A stretch of DNA of 21,556 nucleotides from Circinella minor (lineage: Eukaryota; Mucoromycota; Mucoromycetes; Mucorales; Lichtheimiaceae). The position numbers and the translations under genes were made by a program. The first letter of the stretch is position 1. Each line of letters begins with the position of its first letter. Positions 11,000 through 21,279 of this stretch are shown piece after piece. The notes under the pieces were generated by a model. The model was given only the letters and a program-made list of their open reading frames with translations, had not been told where the DNA came from and searched no databases. The DNA is taken from NCBI GenBank assembly GCA_016758965.1, contig JAEPRB010000443.1, positions 1 to 21,556 on the forward strand. The letters run 5' to 3'.

Positions 11000-13900
11000 T
11001 TATTCATCTTGATGACCCAATTCAGATAATAAATAATCTACTTGTTGTGACATATCTTTTTCTTCTTTGTTATTATTACTAGATGGGGAACTCATAACAG
11101 AAGGTGAAGATTGTTCTTGTTGTCCATCTTGTTTAGGTGATGATGTTGATGTTGAAGATGGTTGATTTGGTGAAGATACATTGGATGTTGATGTAGATGG
11201 TGAAGGAATAGGCGATAATCCGATTGAAGATGCACTGGATGATGATCTTCTATTACGATGATGATGCATAGGTGGAGTCATAGTACTTGTTGCTAATTTC
11301 TTGCCTTCATTAAATAGATTTTCAAATACTTCACGACCCAAACTCTTTTGTTGCTCACTAGCCAATTTAACAAGTCGGAAACTACTTGAAAATCCATTAT
11401 CAAAGAACATTTCTAAACATTCATTAGTAAGAACCGCCATTCTAAATGATGGCAAACAAATTTCAATAAATGGTTTTTGTAGTTTCTTGTCCTTGTCTTC
11501 TTCTACATCATCTTGTTTTTCATCATCATCATCATTATCATTATTGATGTTATTTTGATTGTCCATATCATCATATATCAAATAAATTTCTAATTGTTCC
11601 ATTCGTTTTTGTAGAGATTGAATACCATCATGTCGACCATAACTAATAAGTTTCGCCAATTGTTCTGCATTGGATTCTTCATTGGGTTTAACACCACGAA
11701 GAATATCAGATTGTTCAAAACTACGAATGATTAGATTACAAATAGCATCCCATGCAATAAATTCGTCTTGTTTCATTTGACATAATACCCAATAGAGCTC
11801 CTTGGCCATATATAATATATCTGCATTTACTAATTTTTCATCCTTGTCTTGATCGTATAATTTGAAGAAGAAATCAATTTGGGACATAAGATCCTATATA
11901 TATACATATTATAATACCCATCTTGTTAGTCAATTCTAAACTGATATATTCTTAACAATAATGATAACAAACAAAAAAAGAAAAAGGTTAATACGTACCC
12001 CGTGCATAATTTCACTTAATCCAATAACAACATCTTGAAACATAACACCTGGATGATCTTCTGGTTTCATATAATCATAAAGCCGTTGTGTAAACTGAAG
12101 TCCTAATGATCGCATATATCCTTCATTCGCTGATTCATCATGAGCTTTAATTTTTGACCATGTTGTAAGACTATTGAGTAACAATCGAAAAGTATTAATA
12201 TCCATTGAATTTAAGTCCGTTGTCTTTTCATTATTTTGTTTAGCATAATATAAAGCACCAAAAAATTTATCATAAATGGTAGATATTTCTTCTTTTTCAA
12301 ATCCTGCCGTTTCTTTTACATGACGAATAGCTGATCTTTTTGTATAGGATTCAATACCAGCAACTACTTTAAGTTGATTTTTTCTACGAAGGTCAGTTAC
12401 TAAATCATCTGTGACTATAGCAAATTCTCGATACTAATAATATACACATTCATAACGTTAGCCTTTGATTTTTCTCATTCCCCCCTGTTCCTTATTTATC
12501 TTTATTAAGACTATAATACATACGGCTGTCAACATCACTTCATTGAATTTCTATAGTTAATAAATTAATTCTCAATTGTTAGTAGCTTTATTTTTATATA
12601 ATTTAAAAATAATAAGAAATACATACTGTAAGGACTTTTCCTCTTTCATTCTTGGAATTTGGATGGATGGGTATATCTAATGAGGTAAAAAAGTGTTTTA
12701 AAATACCAAGAAAAGCACCATCATCTTTTGCTTTTAAAAGTTCATCTCCATTCAGTTTCAAAATAGCTACAAAAAAAAAAGTACAATAAATGAGTTAGAA
12801 ATATATCTCAAACGAAATAAGATATTATAATACATTTTAAAGTTTATAAAAAATATATTCTAAATATCTGATGGTTAAATTTTTACCTAAGCTAAAAGAT
12901 AGAAAATACTATGTGTTAATAATATAGCTATCATGGTTTGAAATCAAAAAAGAGAGAAAAAAAATGAAATCCGTAATAATATTTACCCAATTTGAAATAG
13001 AATTCGTGGACCTTCCATAAATAAACAATCTAAAACACGGAATGCAAAAAGTAATGGCATAGAATTGATATAAAGACTTAAAAACCATGGTAAGCAAGCA
13101 ACAGATAATTGAATATCAGTTTTCTTTAAATGATTCCATAATATAGGCATTGTTTTTTCAACAAGTTGTTCAAAGATGATTTGATCCAATAATGCACCAT
13201 ACATGGATGTACTATAATAACCAGGGCACATTCGATCTACTAATACATTGAGTGTCCAAAAAGCTTGTTCTTCACTCATATAACTAATAAATATCATGTA
13301 AAAGTATGATTAAACTTAAACACTAATAGTACTAGTAAAAGTAATTATAATAATAGTGATAACAATTGATATTTCTTACATTAATAATGCTGAGGTAACA
13401 ATATTCATTGCTTGACAATAACCGAGTTCTGGGTTTCTCCATGCATAAGCTGTCAATACACGTCGTAATCGATCAATACCTTCTGGTGTTTGATATGCTG
13501 CATATTCAGGGAGTGATCTGTGTAACAATAAGTAATCATATACATATTAGAACCAAATATCAAAAGTAAATGAACCCTTCTCTCCTTTTTCTCGTTATTC
13601 CTCATAATTCAATTCAAATAAACAATTTTTTTTTACCGATTTAAATCTTTTTCAATTTCTTCAGTAGATAATGATGTATGTCCTTCATAAGTTTTGAGTA
13701 TTTCTTCATAAACTCCTTGATTTGTCATACGAAGATAAATAGAACCAGAACAAACTTCCCAAAGTTCACCACGAAGTGCATTTGGTAAACCAACACGAAC
13801 AAGTTTACCAAAAGTTGGAAGTCGTATCATTGTCAAATTTCGACCATTTTCTAATTTAAACATCCAAATTATTATTAAAATAGCTCTTTTATTATTATTC

Positions 13901-16252
13901 ATTCTCAACCCATCTTTCTCTTTCTTTCTTTCTTTCTCTCTCTAACACACACACACATACAATCATTATTATCCTTATATAATTACCTTGAAAATATTTC
14001 TTCCAAAGTTTCATTTTACTTCTATCCTTTGCTTTCCTTGCATCTCCAGGGTATCCAAATTCTACACCAAGTCCTCCAATAGGTTCCGTACTAACATCAA
14101 TCAAATTTTGTTCTTCTTTTAATAAATTTTCTGATTCACATGTCACTAAAAATCCTTTTAATTGCTTCATCATGCCTCGATGATGAGCTAATTGTTTTCC
14201 AAGCACACTACAAAAATCTTCACATATTGTCTTGTGGGCCTAATTCAACAATTTTATAAGATATGCTAAACATTAAAATATTTCCTACACCTAATCGTCC
14301 AAAAAAAAAAAAAACTACTCACATTTAAATGAAATATATGTTCCATACCATGCCATGTTGTTATTGAAAGTGATGTTGCATAAGATCCTGAACTTAATCG
14401 TTCAACACGTTTGACAGTATATAATGGTAATACAAGTGAGCAAATAGGTAAATGTTGTTGTGGAGGACCTTGTTTATTCATGGATTCAAATGACATGTAT
14501 GATTCGGATAGATATAGATGTCCAGGATAATAACCATTTTCCAATACTGTGGATGATATTGTCCCACTTGTGTAACCCACTTGAATTTCTTCTGTAATCA
14601 TTCTTTCAGTCAATGGTAGTTTAAAATGTAGACAAAGATCCATATTACGTTTTTGAGCTGCCAAATCATGTTTAAGTGGGTTTACAAATAAACCTCCTCC
14701 ACTATTATTATTACTGAATAATAATGATTTAGGAGAAGAAGAAGAAAAATCTGGTGAACGAACATTACGATCTGAGGATGCTATTGTTGAGGATGAATCA
14801 TTGTTAGTGGATTGACCTGGTGCGTCACCACCAGCATTTCGTAATAATCGAAGTGTTGCTTGACCGGTTAGTTGAACAAGTAAATCATATACCTAATTTA
14901 AACCATTTTATCATCCCCCCCAAGTAAAAAGAATTATTATTATTTAAACTAAAACAAAAAGATATCATTCTTCTTTTCCATACCTCATCTCGTCGAAACA
15001 TATTACTAAATAAATGTTTCTATTATTATGAGAAAAAAAAATAAGTTAATGTTTATAAATGAAATAATTAATTAATTAATTTATTACCTCTTCTTCATCT
15101 TTTGTAATAATTCGTAAACTATCAGCAAACATATTTCGTTTTGAATTCTCTTTGGAAATATCTTTAATATTCTTTAATTCAATTAAATGTTTCCTTTCAA
15201 CACCAAGTAAAGCTGAATAAAATCCTAAATAGTTTTCACTGATATATAACCATCCTTGTCTTCCATTCATAGCACATGAATAATCTAAATTTAAAAATAA
15301 GTATTATTATTATTATTTATTTTTTATTTGAGAAAAAGATTATGGATAAATGATCTTACAATTCACAAGCCGTTCGGAAGGTGGCACGTCAAATGTTTGA
15401 CGGAACGTTCTTGAAGCGCTCCGAATTTTTTCATCTGATGATAATTCATCTGTACCCGTATCTATTATAATATTTTTTTCAGTTAAAAAATAAAGAGGTC
15501 CTTAATTTTTTTTTACTTCGAAAGATAATCATTAACATAAGAAGAAGAAGAAGAAAGAAAAAAAGAAAGAAAGAAGAATACGTATCAGGAAAGTATTTAA
15601 TTATTTTTTTTCTAACTTACCAATTGCGGTAACTATCATGCTAATTTTTTGAGCAACCCACTGTTCTTTTTCAAAAGGATCATCTATAGTGTCAAGTTCT
15701 GGTATCATATTACGTTCAATCCATATCCATGCTGCTTCAATAGCTGTTTCTGTTTCTCCCACTGCAATTTGAAGACAATGTGTATTAATTTCACGCTGAA
15801 ACAATATTCGGAAAGGAGGTTGTTTGGTATCAAAACTATTCCGTTTTTTTAAAAAAAAAAGAAAAAAGTTATTAGCCCACCTCCCTCGTTAGAGAAGTGA
15901 AAAAAAGGTCTTATCATTAAAAACTTACACATTGGCAATGGTACTTAATAAACTTTTGAATATTGGATTTCCCGGTGCATGAGATTTTTGTAAAAGAAAA
16001 TTATCGACATGTCGTACTGTCACCCAAAATGGTGTTAAAGTAATATCAGTGGGTGAAGGTAAAGTGAATACCTGAAATAAGTAATAAAGAAAAGGTTTAG
16101 TTGACTTCTTGTTTGGGAGTGGTAAGACGTTCTAATTACTTTTATTATAACATTCTTGTTTTATTTTGAGCATTTTCAAGTAAATACAGGTTTTTTTAAC
16201 ATACATTACGAGGGATCGAAGCTGCTTGTTGTAAATCGGGTGTTGTTGACAT
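11000..16252 (-). CDS. GYP2: GRAM-GRAM-TBC Rab GTPase-activating protein (Gyp2/TBC1D8-TBC1D9 family) with EF-hand
   Basis: Fifteen exons: 16252-16205, 16071-15929, 15835-15621, 15461-15360, 15284-15088, 15019-14984, 14892-14323, 14239-13987, 13850-13637, 13517-13380, 13283-12987, 12891-12887, 12766-12627, 12433-11999, 11893-11000. The sum is 3687 nt, 1228 aa; all junctions are GT-AG and in phase. GRAM1 is about 156-247 ([20 protein letters not shown]), GRAM2 about 335-440 and TBC about 541-745. The dual-finger catalytic residues are present: R593 in IEKDLNR (IxxDxxR) and Q628 in GYCQ (YxQ). One EF-hand-like loop lies at 945-956 ([12 protein letters not shown]). The tail is Ser/Pro-rich. The family accelerates GTP hydrolysis on Rab/Ypt proteins; yeast Gyp2 (Mdr1) acts on Ypt6 and related Rabs. 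The target here is inferred. The start is the first ATG of its frame after an upstream stop; an acceptor-like TTGCAG just before it could mean a 5'-UTR intron. Confidence 0.92.
12887..12891 (-). other. 5-nt microexon (exon 12) of the Rab-GAP gene
   Basis: The coding-strand bases CTTAG lie between acceptor TTTTAG and donor GTAAAA, with introns of 95 nt (12892-12986) and 120 nt (12767-12886). Joining exon 11 (ending in phase 2) straight to exon 13 gives a stop after nine codons. Inserting these five bases restores the frame and produces IFQIGLAILKLN, the expected TBC-domain helix. Leu739 is the only codon wholly inside the exon. Confidence 0.85.
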
Positions 16253-16323
16253 TAAAGTTTCCTGCAATAAAGAATAAAAAAGAAGCACGGCTGCCTTTTC
16301 GTTTATAAACCATTTTTATTTAT

Positions 16324-16331
16324 CCCCGCCC
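16324..16331 (-). promoter_or_regulatory. GC box (GGGCGGGG) upstream of the Rab-GAP gene
   Basis: An isolated GC-rich octamer lies in AT-rich DNA about 72-79 bases before the proposed start codon. It contains GCGGGG, which fits the C2H2 Mig1/CreA-type consensus SYGGRG. Function is inferred from position and motif only. Confidence 0.25.
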
Positions 16332-17039
16332 TTTAAGATAGATTAGCTGAATGACACTTGTAACATTTTAGCCGCAGTAATCAAATGTACACACATATTT
16401 TTCCTATGTTTTTACATGCTTGGCATAATATCGTTTTTACTTGGCAACATTCTTTTTATCCCATTTCTTTACTAAAAGTATTTATTACAGTCATATACAA
16501 AAAAAAAATGGTTATCTTTACCTGTCATGAGGTACTTTTAACATAAGACACAGAAAACATCAACTATTTAATACATTTTATTTTACATTTATATCTAGAG
16601 AAATGATCGCTATTCTATGGTACGTAGGTATTAAAATAATAGTATAAAAACTACTTTTATGATTAGTAAACATACAAAACTATTACGTACTTAAAAACAG
16701 TTTTTATATAGTAACTATTTTCTTAAATGAATTAGCTGTATATTATTAGTTAGTGAAGTAAAAGGTAATAGTATATAATTTATTTTGTCAGTTTATTTAT
16801 GCTCAATATCATCATATAGAATACGTTACATGTACGTAGTACATACATATTACATTTATAGATATGGAATTTGAGACAACATAGCTACGTATACGAGTGG
16901 AAGTAAAGGACTGGGATAAATTAAATGATCCAAAATGAGATTAACTATTTTGGCATTCTATTATTATTATTATTATTATTATTGTACCATTATGGTACTA
17001 TCATACGTAATCCCGGAAGGTTTTTTCCTTTATAAATAG

Positions 17040-17059
17040 AGAAGAATATATATTCTTCT
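17040..17059. repeat. Perfect 20-bp palindrome
   Basis: AGAAGAATAT is followed directly by its reverse complement ATATTCTTCT. It lies in intergenic DNA. It could form a cruciform or be a chance outcome of AT-rich sequence; no T-tract typical of a terminator follows closely. Confidence 0.8.
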
Positions 17060-17812
17060 TCTTTATATGACTGATATGTTGTATTTATTTAGCCCCTATC
17101 TTGAAATTTTATAGAGGGTATTTTTTTGTACGTACCTTACTATCAGTAAATAAAAGCTTGAACTTTATTCGATACGATGTTCCTCTCATTAATAAAATAA
17201 ATCAATTAAAACGATAAATAAAGAGGAATTTCACTAGGAAAAACATTATTTTTTATGTTAAGAATAATCCAAAATAGCTAGGATGTTTATCGTCATTCCA
17301 ATACGAGGACCAACCAAGAGAATAACGCACCTACGGTATCCATGTAAATATTTATGAACAGTAGGTATTGTAGTTTTTTTCTATACCGATAGCTCAAGCT
17401 ATGGTAACTGTAAAGAACAAAGAAGAATTGGTTATGTACGTTTAAAAAACCCAAAAAAATAAATAATAGCGATAGTAAAAAATGATTAGACGTGTTGTAA
17501 TAGACAAAACATTTTTTTAATTATTGACGTTTCAGCTGCCTTTAATGCTTATTCGTTCAGTATATTTTATACGTAGTTATCATCGTTCATTCATTTTATC
17601 TTGACATGTTCATATATTTTATGTCAACACATATGAATGTCATCATAAGTTTACTAAAGTGGACAGTACCTTTTATTTATTTATTGTATACCCCAATAAG
17701 TTACATCTATTGAGTATGCAGCGTGTATTAAGTATTCATATCACAATTAAACTGTGAACATTGTATTAATGCAGCGGTACAGCGGCTCGTATATCGTATA
17801 CATTTTGTAATT

Positions 17813-17835
17813 TATTGCTATTTAAAATAGCAATA
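17813..17835. repeat. Perfect 23-bp inverted repeat with one-base centre
   Basis: The arms are TATTGCTATTT and AAATAGCAATA around a single central A. It lies in intergenic DNA between the Rab-GAP gene and the right-arm repeats. No function can be assigned. Confidence 0.8.
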
Positions 17836-18194
17836 TTTTAGGTACTCTTGCCAAACTACGTTCAGCTGATAAATTAATCAAATGATAAAGCTACCCTTAG
17901 AAAGAAAGTTTTGCTCTGAATAGTTTTGTCTAGTAATATTCTTTTTAATGGTTATCAATACGTAGCAAGAGGAATTCGGAATTTTCGTTATGGTACTTGG
18001 TGATTACTCCTCCATCATTTTTTTTTGAATTCCAAAATGACTGAATCTACTAACTTTTGCACTTTGGAAAATAGTTTATTCATTTAGCTCATAGTATTTT
18101 ACAGACCAATATAAAAGCAGGAAGAGAAGAGAGGGTTTTTTTCTGAAACATTAAAAAGTAATTTCGATATACATACACCCACAGTATATCTTTA

Positions 18195-18348
18195 CACAAT
18201 CTGTAAAATCCTTTTATATACAACAGAATAAGCTATTATAGGATAGTAAAAAAGCATACGTTTTTTCTTATCTCTATCCTCTGATTATCTGTGTCAGAAT
18301 GTTTGGCCTTCATAATATTGGGTTGTTCAACAAGTTCACAATATGGCA
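18195..18348 (+). repeat. Diverged direct-repeat copy A
   Basis: The segment shares an ordered series of words with 21106-21279: CACAAT near the start, CCTTTTATATACA, GAATAA followed by GCTATTATA or GCTATAAA, CTATYCTCTGAT, TGTGTCAGAA, then TTCAA and CAATAT near the end. Spacing differs by small indels. The colinear order argues for common descent rather than chance. It may be an old non-autonomous element; the family is not recognised. Confidence 0.5.
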
Positions 18349-18586
18349 GGCTTGTATTGAAAAAGTAATTTTATGGATAAAAACAAAAATATAGTTTAGG
18401 GAAGTCACTCCAGATATATATTTCATAAATACAAAAAATAGAGTTTATCATTAGAGATGTTTATTATGATAGACCATGATATTACAACAACTGTATGTGA
18501 AAACCATCTCCAGAGAGATAAAATTGAGTAAACTGTATTTTATGCATTGCTGTGAAACAAATTTTGCTGAGTTGGTGGGATATTAA

Positions 18587-19069
18587 AAAACGCCGCAGCG
18601 TGCCAAAATTGTTTTTCTTTTCTTTTCTCTCTTCTTCTTCGACACCTCCCTCCAGGCTTTAGGTGGCCAAAGGAATTTGACGGAACTCAGGACCTCATCT
18701 ATGCCACTTGAGATGTTGTTGCTGTTTTATTTTTTTTCTTGTTTGTGCATGCTAAACTGGCTATTGTCCTTGGAAGCGATGTACCCCAGGTGCGTGGGTG
18801 AAGTTCCTGAATGTGGAGGGGATAGAGTTTTTTTTAACTTTATTAGAGCGCTTCAGAATTCAACATTCCTGGACGAATGGAGTTAACCGGGTCAGAACAA
18901 AGGGATGACATTTCTGATAACGTTTACTCTTGCCGGAGCTTGGGATGGACCACCCCTAGGACTTTTGGATGTGCGCGATGCTGGACGGGCCTTTCGAAAT
19001 CGGGCAAGCACACAAACTACAAAAGACATAACTTTTCCAGGGTATTATGTAGTTAATTCTGCAGCTTAA
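18587..19069 (+). pseudogene. GC-richer island with one interrupted open frame; possible element remnant
   Basis: In one forward frame the DNA is open from just after a stop at 18584-18586 to a stop at 18887-18889, then open again to 19069. The second part has an ATG at 18905 and 54 codons. Base composition is clearly richer in G/C than the flanks. A reverse frame is also open for about 64 codons at about 18965-19160, so the coding strand is not certain. No domain was recognised. Its closeness to the repeated segment 19318-19776 suggests that both belong to one element of roughly 1.2 kb (about 18587-19776). Confidence 0.3.
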
Positions 19070-19317
19070 CTGGGTAAACCACTGCATTGTAAGATCTAGC
19101 CCCTTGGATCTTCGACTTGCGTCCCTCAATGTAACCCTAACTGATTGCCATGGTTACGAGGCAGAAGTGGTTTCTTGTCTTTTGTTTCATAACTTTACCT
19201 CATTTTTGGGAGGTTTTTTTTTTGTCAAGTGGCGGCAACTTAGTTTAATAGCCAAAAGGTAAGTATTTTTTTAAAAAAGTTTTTAATGGGGAGAGAGAAG
19301 AAGTGTGTGTTGAATGA

Positions 19318-19653
19318 ATGTCAAGTAAAAAAAATAAGTATATTTTACTAATCAATATTTTTTATTGTTATTGTTTTAAATCTCTATGGAAACGCTTTGA
19401 GCCGGTTGGCGATCTTCATGACGACGCGGAGAGAGTATATCTAGTGGCTCGCGTTCTGGACTTTACTGTGCATACCTATTTTGGTTTTTCCAATGGTATA
19501 GTACGACCCTTCCCTTGCACAAATGATGTCTTAGCGCATGTATTGTTTCAGAACGTTGAGAACACCTTCACTGAGGTGTTGGGTTGTGGAGAAACCAAAC
19601 ACATTTTTTTGGGAATAGCTAGCCTTCCACCTTCTCGTGGTTATTCTCGTTAA
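19318..19653 (+). CDS. Unidentified 111-codon open frame in repeated DNA
   Basis: The frame runs from an ATG at 19318 to TAA at 19651-19653. The first 20 or so codons are AT-rich and low in information. From about 19381 on, composition changes to normal coding-like usage without stops (for example FEPVGDLHDDAERVYLVARV). The last 30 codons are repeated at 1-93 with the same stop, and there are no differences between the copies within those codons. No family is recognised. The reverse strand of the same segment has two stops in its best frame. It could be part of a repeat-encoded protein, a gene fragment spread by duplication, or non-coding. Confidence that it is translated is low. Confidence 0.25.
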   Translation: MSSKKNKYILLINIFYCYCFKSLWKRFEPVGDLHDDAERVYLVARVLDFTVHTYFGFSNGIVRPFPCTNDVLAHVLFQNVENTFTEVLGCGETKHIFLGIASLPPSRGYSR

Positions 19654-19776
19654 TCAAGTTATATTATTATATCTTGAGAACTAAGAGGAGGCTTATTATC
19701 AATTATTATAATAAATAAAAATGTTATTATGGATTAATTTTTTTTTTACTGATGAAGTGGTGTAATGTATATTTGT
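19561..19776 (+). repeat. Right copy of the direct repeat
   Basis: This is the partner of 1-216, offset by 19560 bases, with three mismatches in 216 positions. The homology ends sharply at 19776. Because the window starts inside the left copy, the left boundary of the repeat is unknown and the true unit may include 18587-19560. Confidence 0.92.
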
Positions 19777-20447
19777 GGATAGTGTTGTCTGTGGAAGGGG
19801 TTACTTATAATAAGAAATAATTGGTTTTGAGTAAGTATTTGTTTGTTTCAGCTAACAATTGCATTTAATGAATCTTGAAGCACAGTTTTTCTTGTATTTT
19901 TTTTCATTATTTATGCCAACTATTCTTTTGTAACTGAAAATATTATTACTTGACTCCCCCACCTCTATCAAGCACACCATCTGATCCAAATGCTTTCGCT
20001 CAACTAGGATACACACTTCCCGAGCACAAATCGTCAGTATGAACAATTTGAATGGGATATGAAAACTACATCTAGCTAATACAGTCCAGTTTCTTCACAC
20101 ACTGTAAATGTGCCTTGGAGCAAGCCAGCAAACTGAAAGTCGTTGTATACCCTTTGTTTTTAACTTTTTTTTAAAGTTACGGGTAAAAGACTTACTAATA
20201 AAATGCTTTTTTCCTTTATTTTCTATTTTCGTCCTTTATTTCTATTCCTTCTAATGATTTCTTTATAAAATTATTATTTTAAGAAGACATAACTCCATGA
20301 AAAAAAAGTGTATATATTACAAGCCCTTTTCGGTTATATCTCAACTCTTTCACCGCTGTGATCTTAAATTTGGAGTGTGTGGAATGGTCAAGTTAAAATA
20401 AGAGTACGTGATATAAGAGTTTTGAACAAGATGGCATCAAAATGTAA
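19777..20447. other. Intergenic DNA with no supportable gene
   Basis: AT-rich sequence with a moderately GC-richer part at about 19950-20130. A reverse open frame of 64 codons (19852-20046) has no recognisable domain and no splice context. No RNA gene was seen. Confidence 0.5.
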
Positions 20448-20782
20448 TGTTATAAACGTTCTTGGGGCCTAATTGCCCATCGACGACAACTACGTGCTGT
20501 ATATTACTGGGAACAGCATATCATTAAGAAAATTTTCGCTGCTTTGGCTGAACTACAATCATATTTGAAAATATTCACTTTGATCTCTATATTACCGTTA
20601 TTCACCATGACTTATTCGCGCATTACAATCCTTTTCATAAAACGTTTCTTTTAACCAACTTAATGAAAGTCATGCTCGTACTTATCTCATTAAACTTGAA
20701 ACAGAACATATCATTTATATCCACTTCCCAATTGCCATTATTTGCATCCGCCACGAATCAAATTAATTATTTGCCACTGTAA
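20448..20782 (+). pseudogene. Possible decayed coding sequence with frame changes
   Basis: Two overlapping forward frames are open for 68 codons each: 20448-20654, and 20576-20782 in another frame. A third frame is open and protein-like from about 20650 to 20765. Composition is richer in G/C and in His, Tyr, Trp, Arg and Glu codons than the flanking DNA. The protein-like part appears to pass from one frame to the next near 20560 and again near 20660, as expected for a gene broken by small indels. The original family is not recognised and no intact product is possible from this copy. Confidence 0.3.
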
Positions 20783-21105
20783 AAAAGGATTCCACATTGT
20801 TTATATACTGTATATATATATTGTTTCATACACTGTACTCTTGTCTTGCTCGCTATACAGATGGTCCGCTACTGCCGCCTGTAATACGCAGAACTGTGAA
20901 TAATATCTTTTATTATAATACTGAAAGGCTACTAACCCCCATAATCATCGTATTTTCTACACAAAAGCATATTTTTTTAATAAAGCAGTGTAAATAGCAT
21001 ACTGTATAATCAAAAGTATCTTTATCGTTTGTTCTGTGTATCAAAGGCTTTATATTATTAGTTTATTTTTGACAGAAAACGCTGAAACAAAATTATAGTT
21101 TTTTT

Positions 21106-21279
21106 CACAATGTGCTTAACCCTTTTATATACAGTACAGTACGTAATATTGTACATGAACATTGAATAAACTGCTATAAAGTAATGAGCAACACTATATA
21201 TTCTTCTATTCTCTGATCAATTGTGTCAGAAAAATTTTGTCAGTGTAATTATTCAATTCAACCAGTCTACAATATAGCA
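21106..21279 (+). repeat. Diverged direct-repeat copy B
   Basis: This segment is colinear with 18195-18348 (see that entry). It is about 20 bases longer owing to insertions around 21135-21165. Weak similarity may continue to about 21385 through AAAAGTAAT and GGAAGTCA words. It lies about 2.9 kb to the right of copy A, in the same orientation. Confidence 0.5.

Larger units (their letters stand above)
16253..18586. other. AT-rich intergenic region with no supportable gene
   Basis: This is the upstream flank of the Rab-GAP gene. No open frame of convincing composition, no splice-linked exon chain and no tRNA-like structure was found. It contains a (TTA)n run (16961-16983), a small hairpin of GTACCAT/ATGGTAC (16984-16998) and two longer perfect palindromes listed separately. 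One copy of a diverged repeat lies at 18195-18348. Confidence 0.6.

Noticed and set aside
11301..11558. 85-codon forward open frame opposite the Rab-GAP last exon
   Set aside because: It is a shadow of a strongly supported exon; its Ser/Leu runs come from the Asp/Asn-rich sense strand.
12767..12986. Direct splicing of Rab-GAP exon 11 to exon 13, skipping any intermediate exon
   Set aside because: The phases do not match and a stop follows after nine codons. The 5-nt microexon restores both frame and conserved sequence.
13895..14206. Read-through of Rab-GAP exon 8 past 13987
   Set aside because: The extension becomes a GAGA-type low-complexity tail, while splicing at 13987 to 13850 gives the expected run-up to the TBC domain.
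18318..18348. Resemblance of TTGGGTTGTTCAACAAG to a mariner-type terminal inverted repeat
   Set aside because: No reverse-complement partner and no transposase remnant were found at a sensible distance; the similarity is short.
20797..20997. 66-codon forward open frame near the right edge
   Set aside because: It begins in AT-rich low-complexity sequence and has no recognisable family; only a short middle part looks protein-like.
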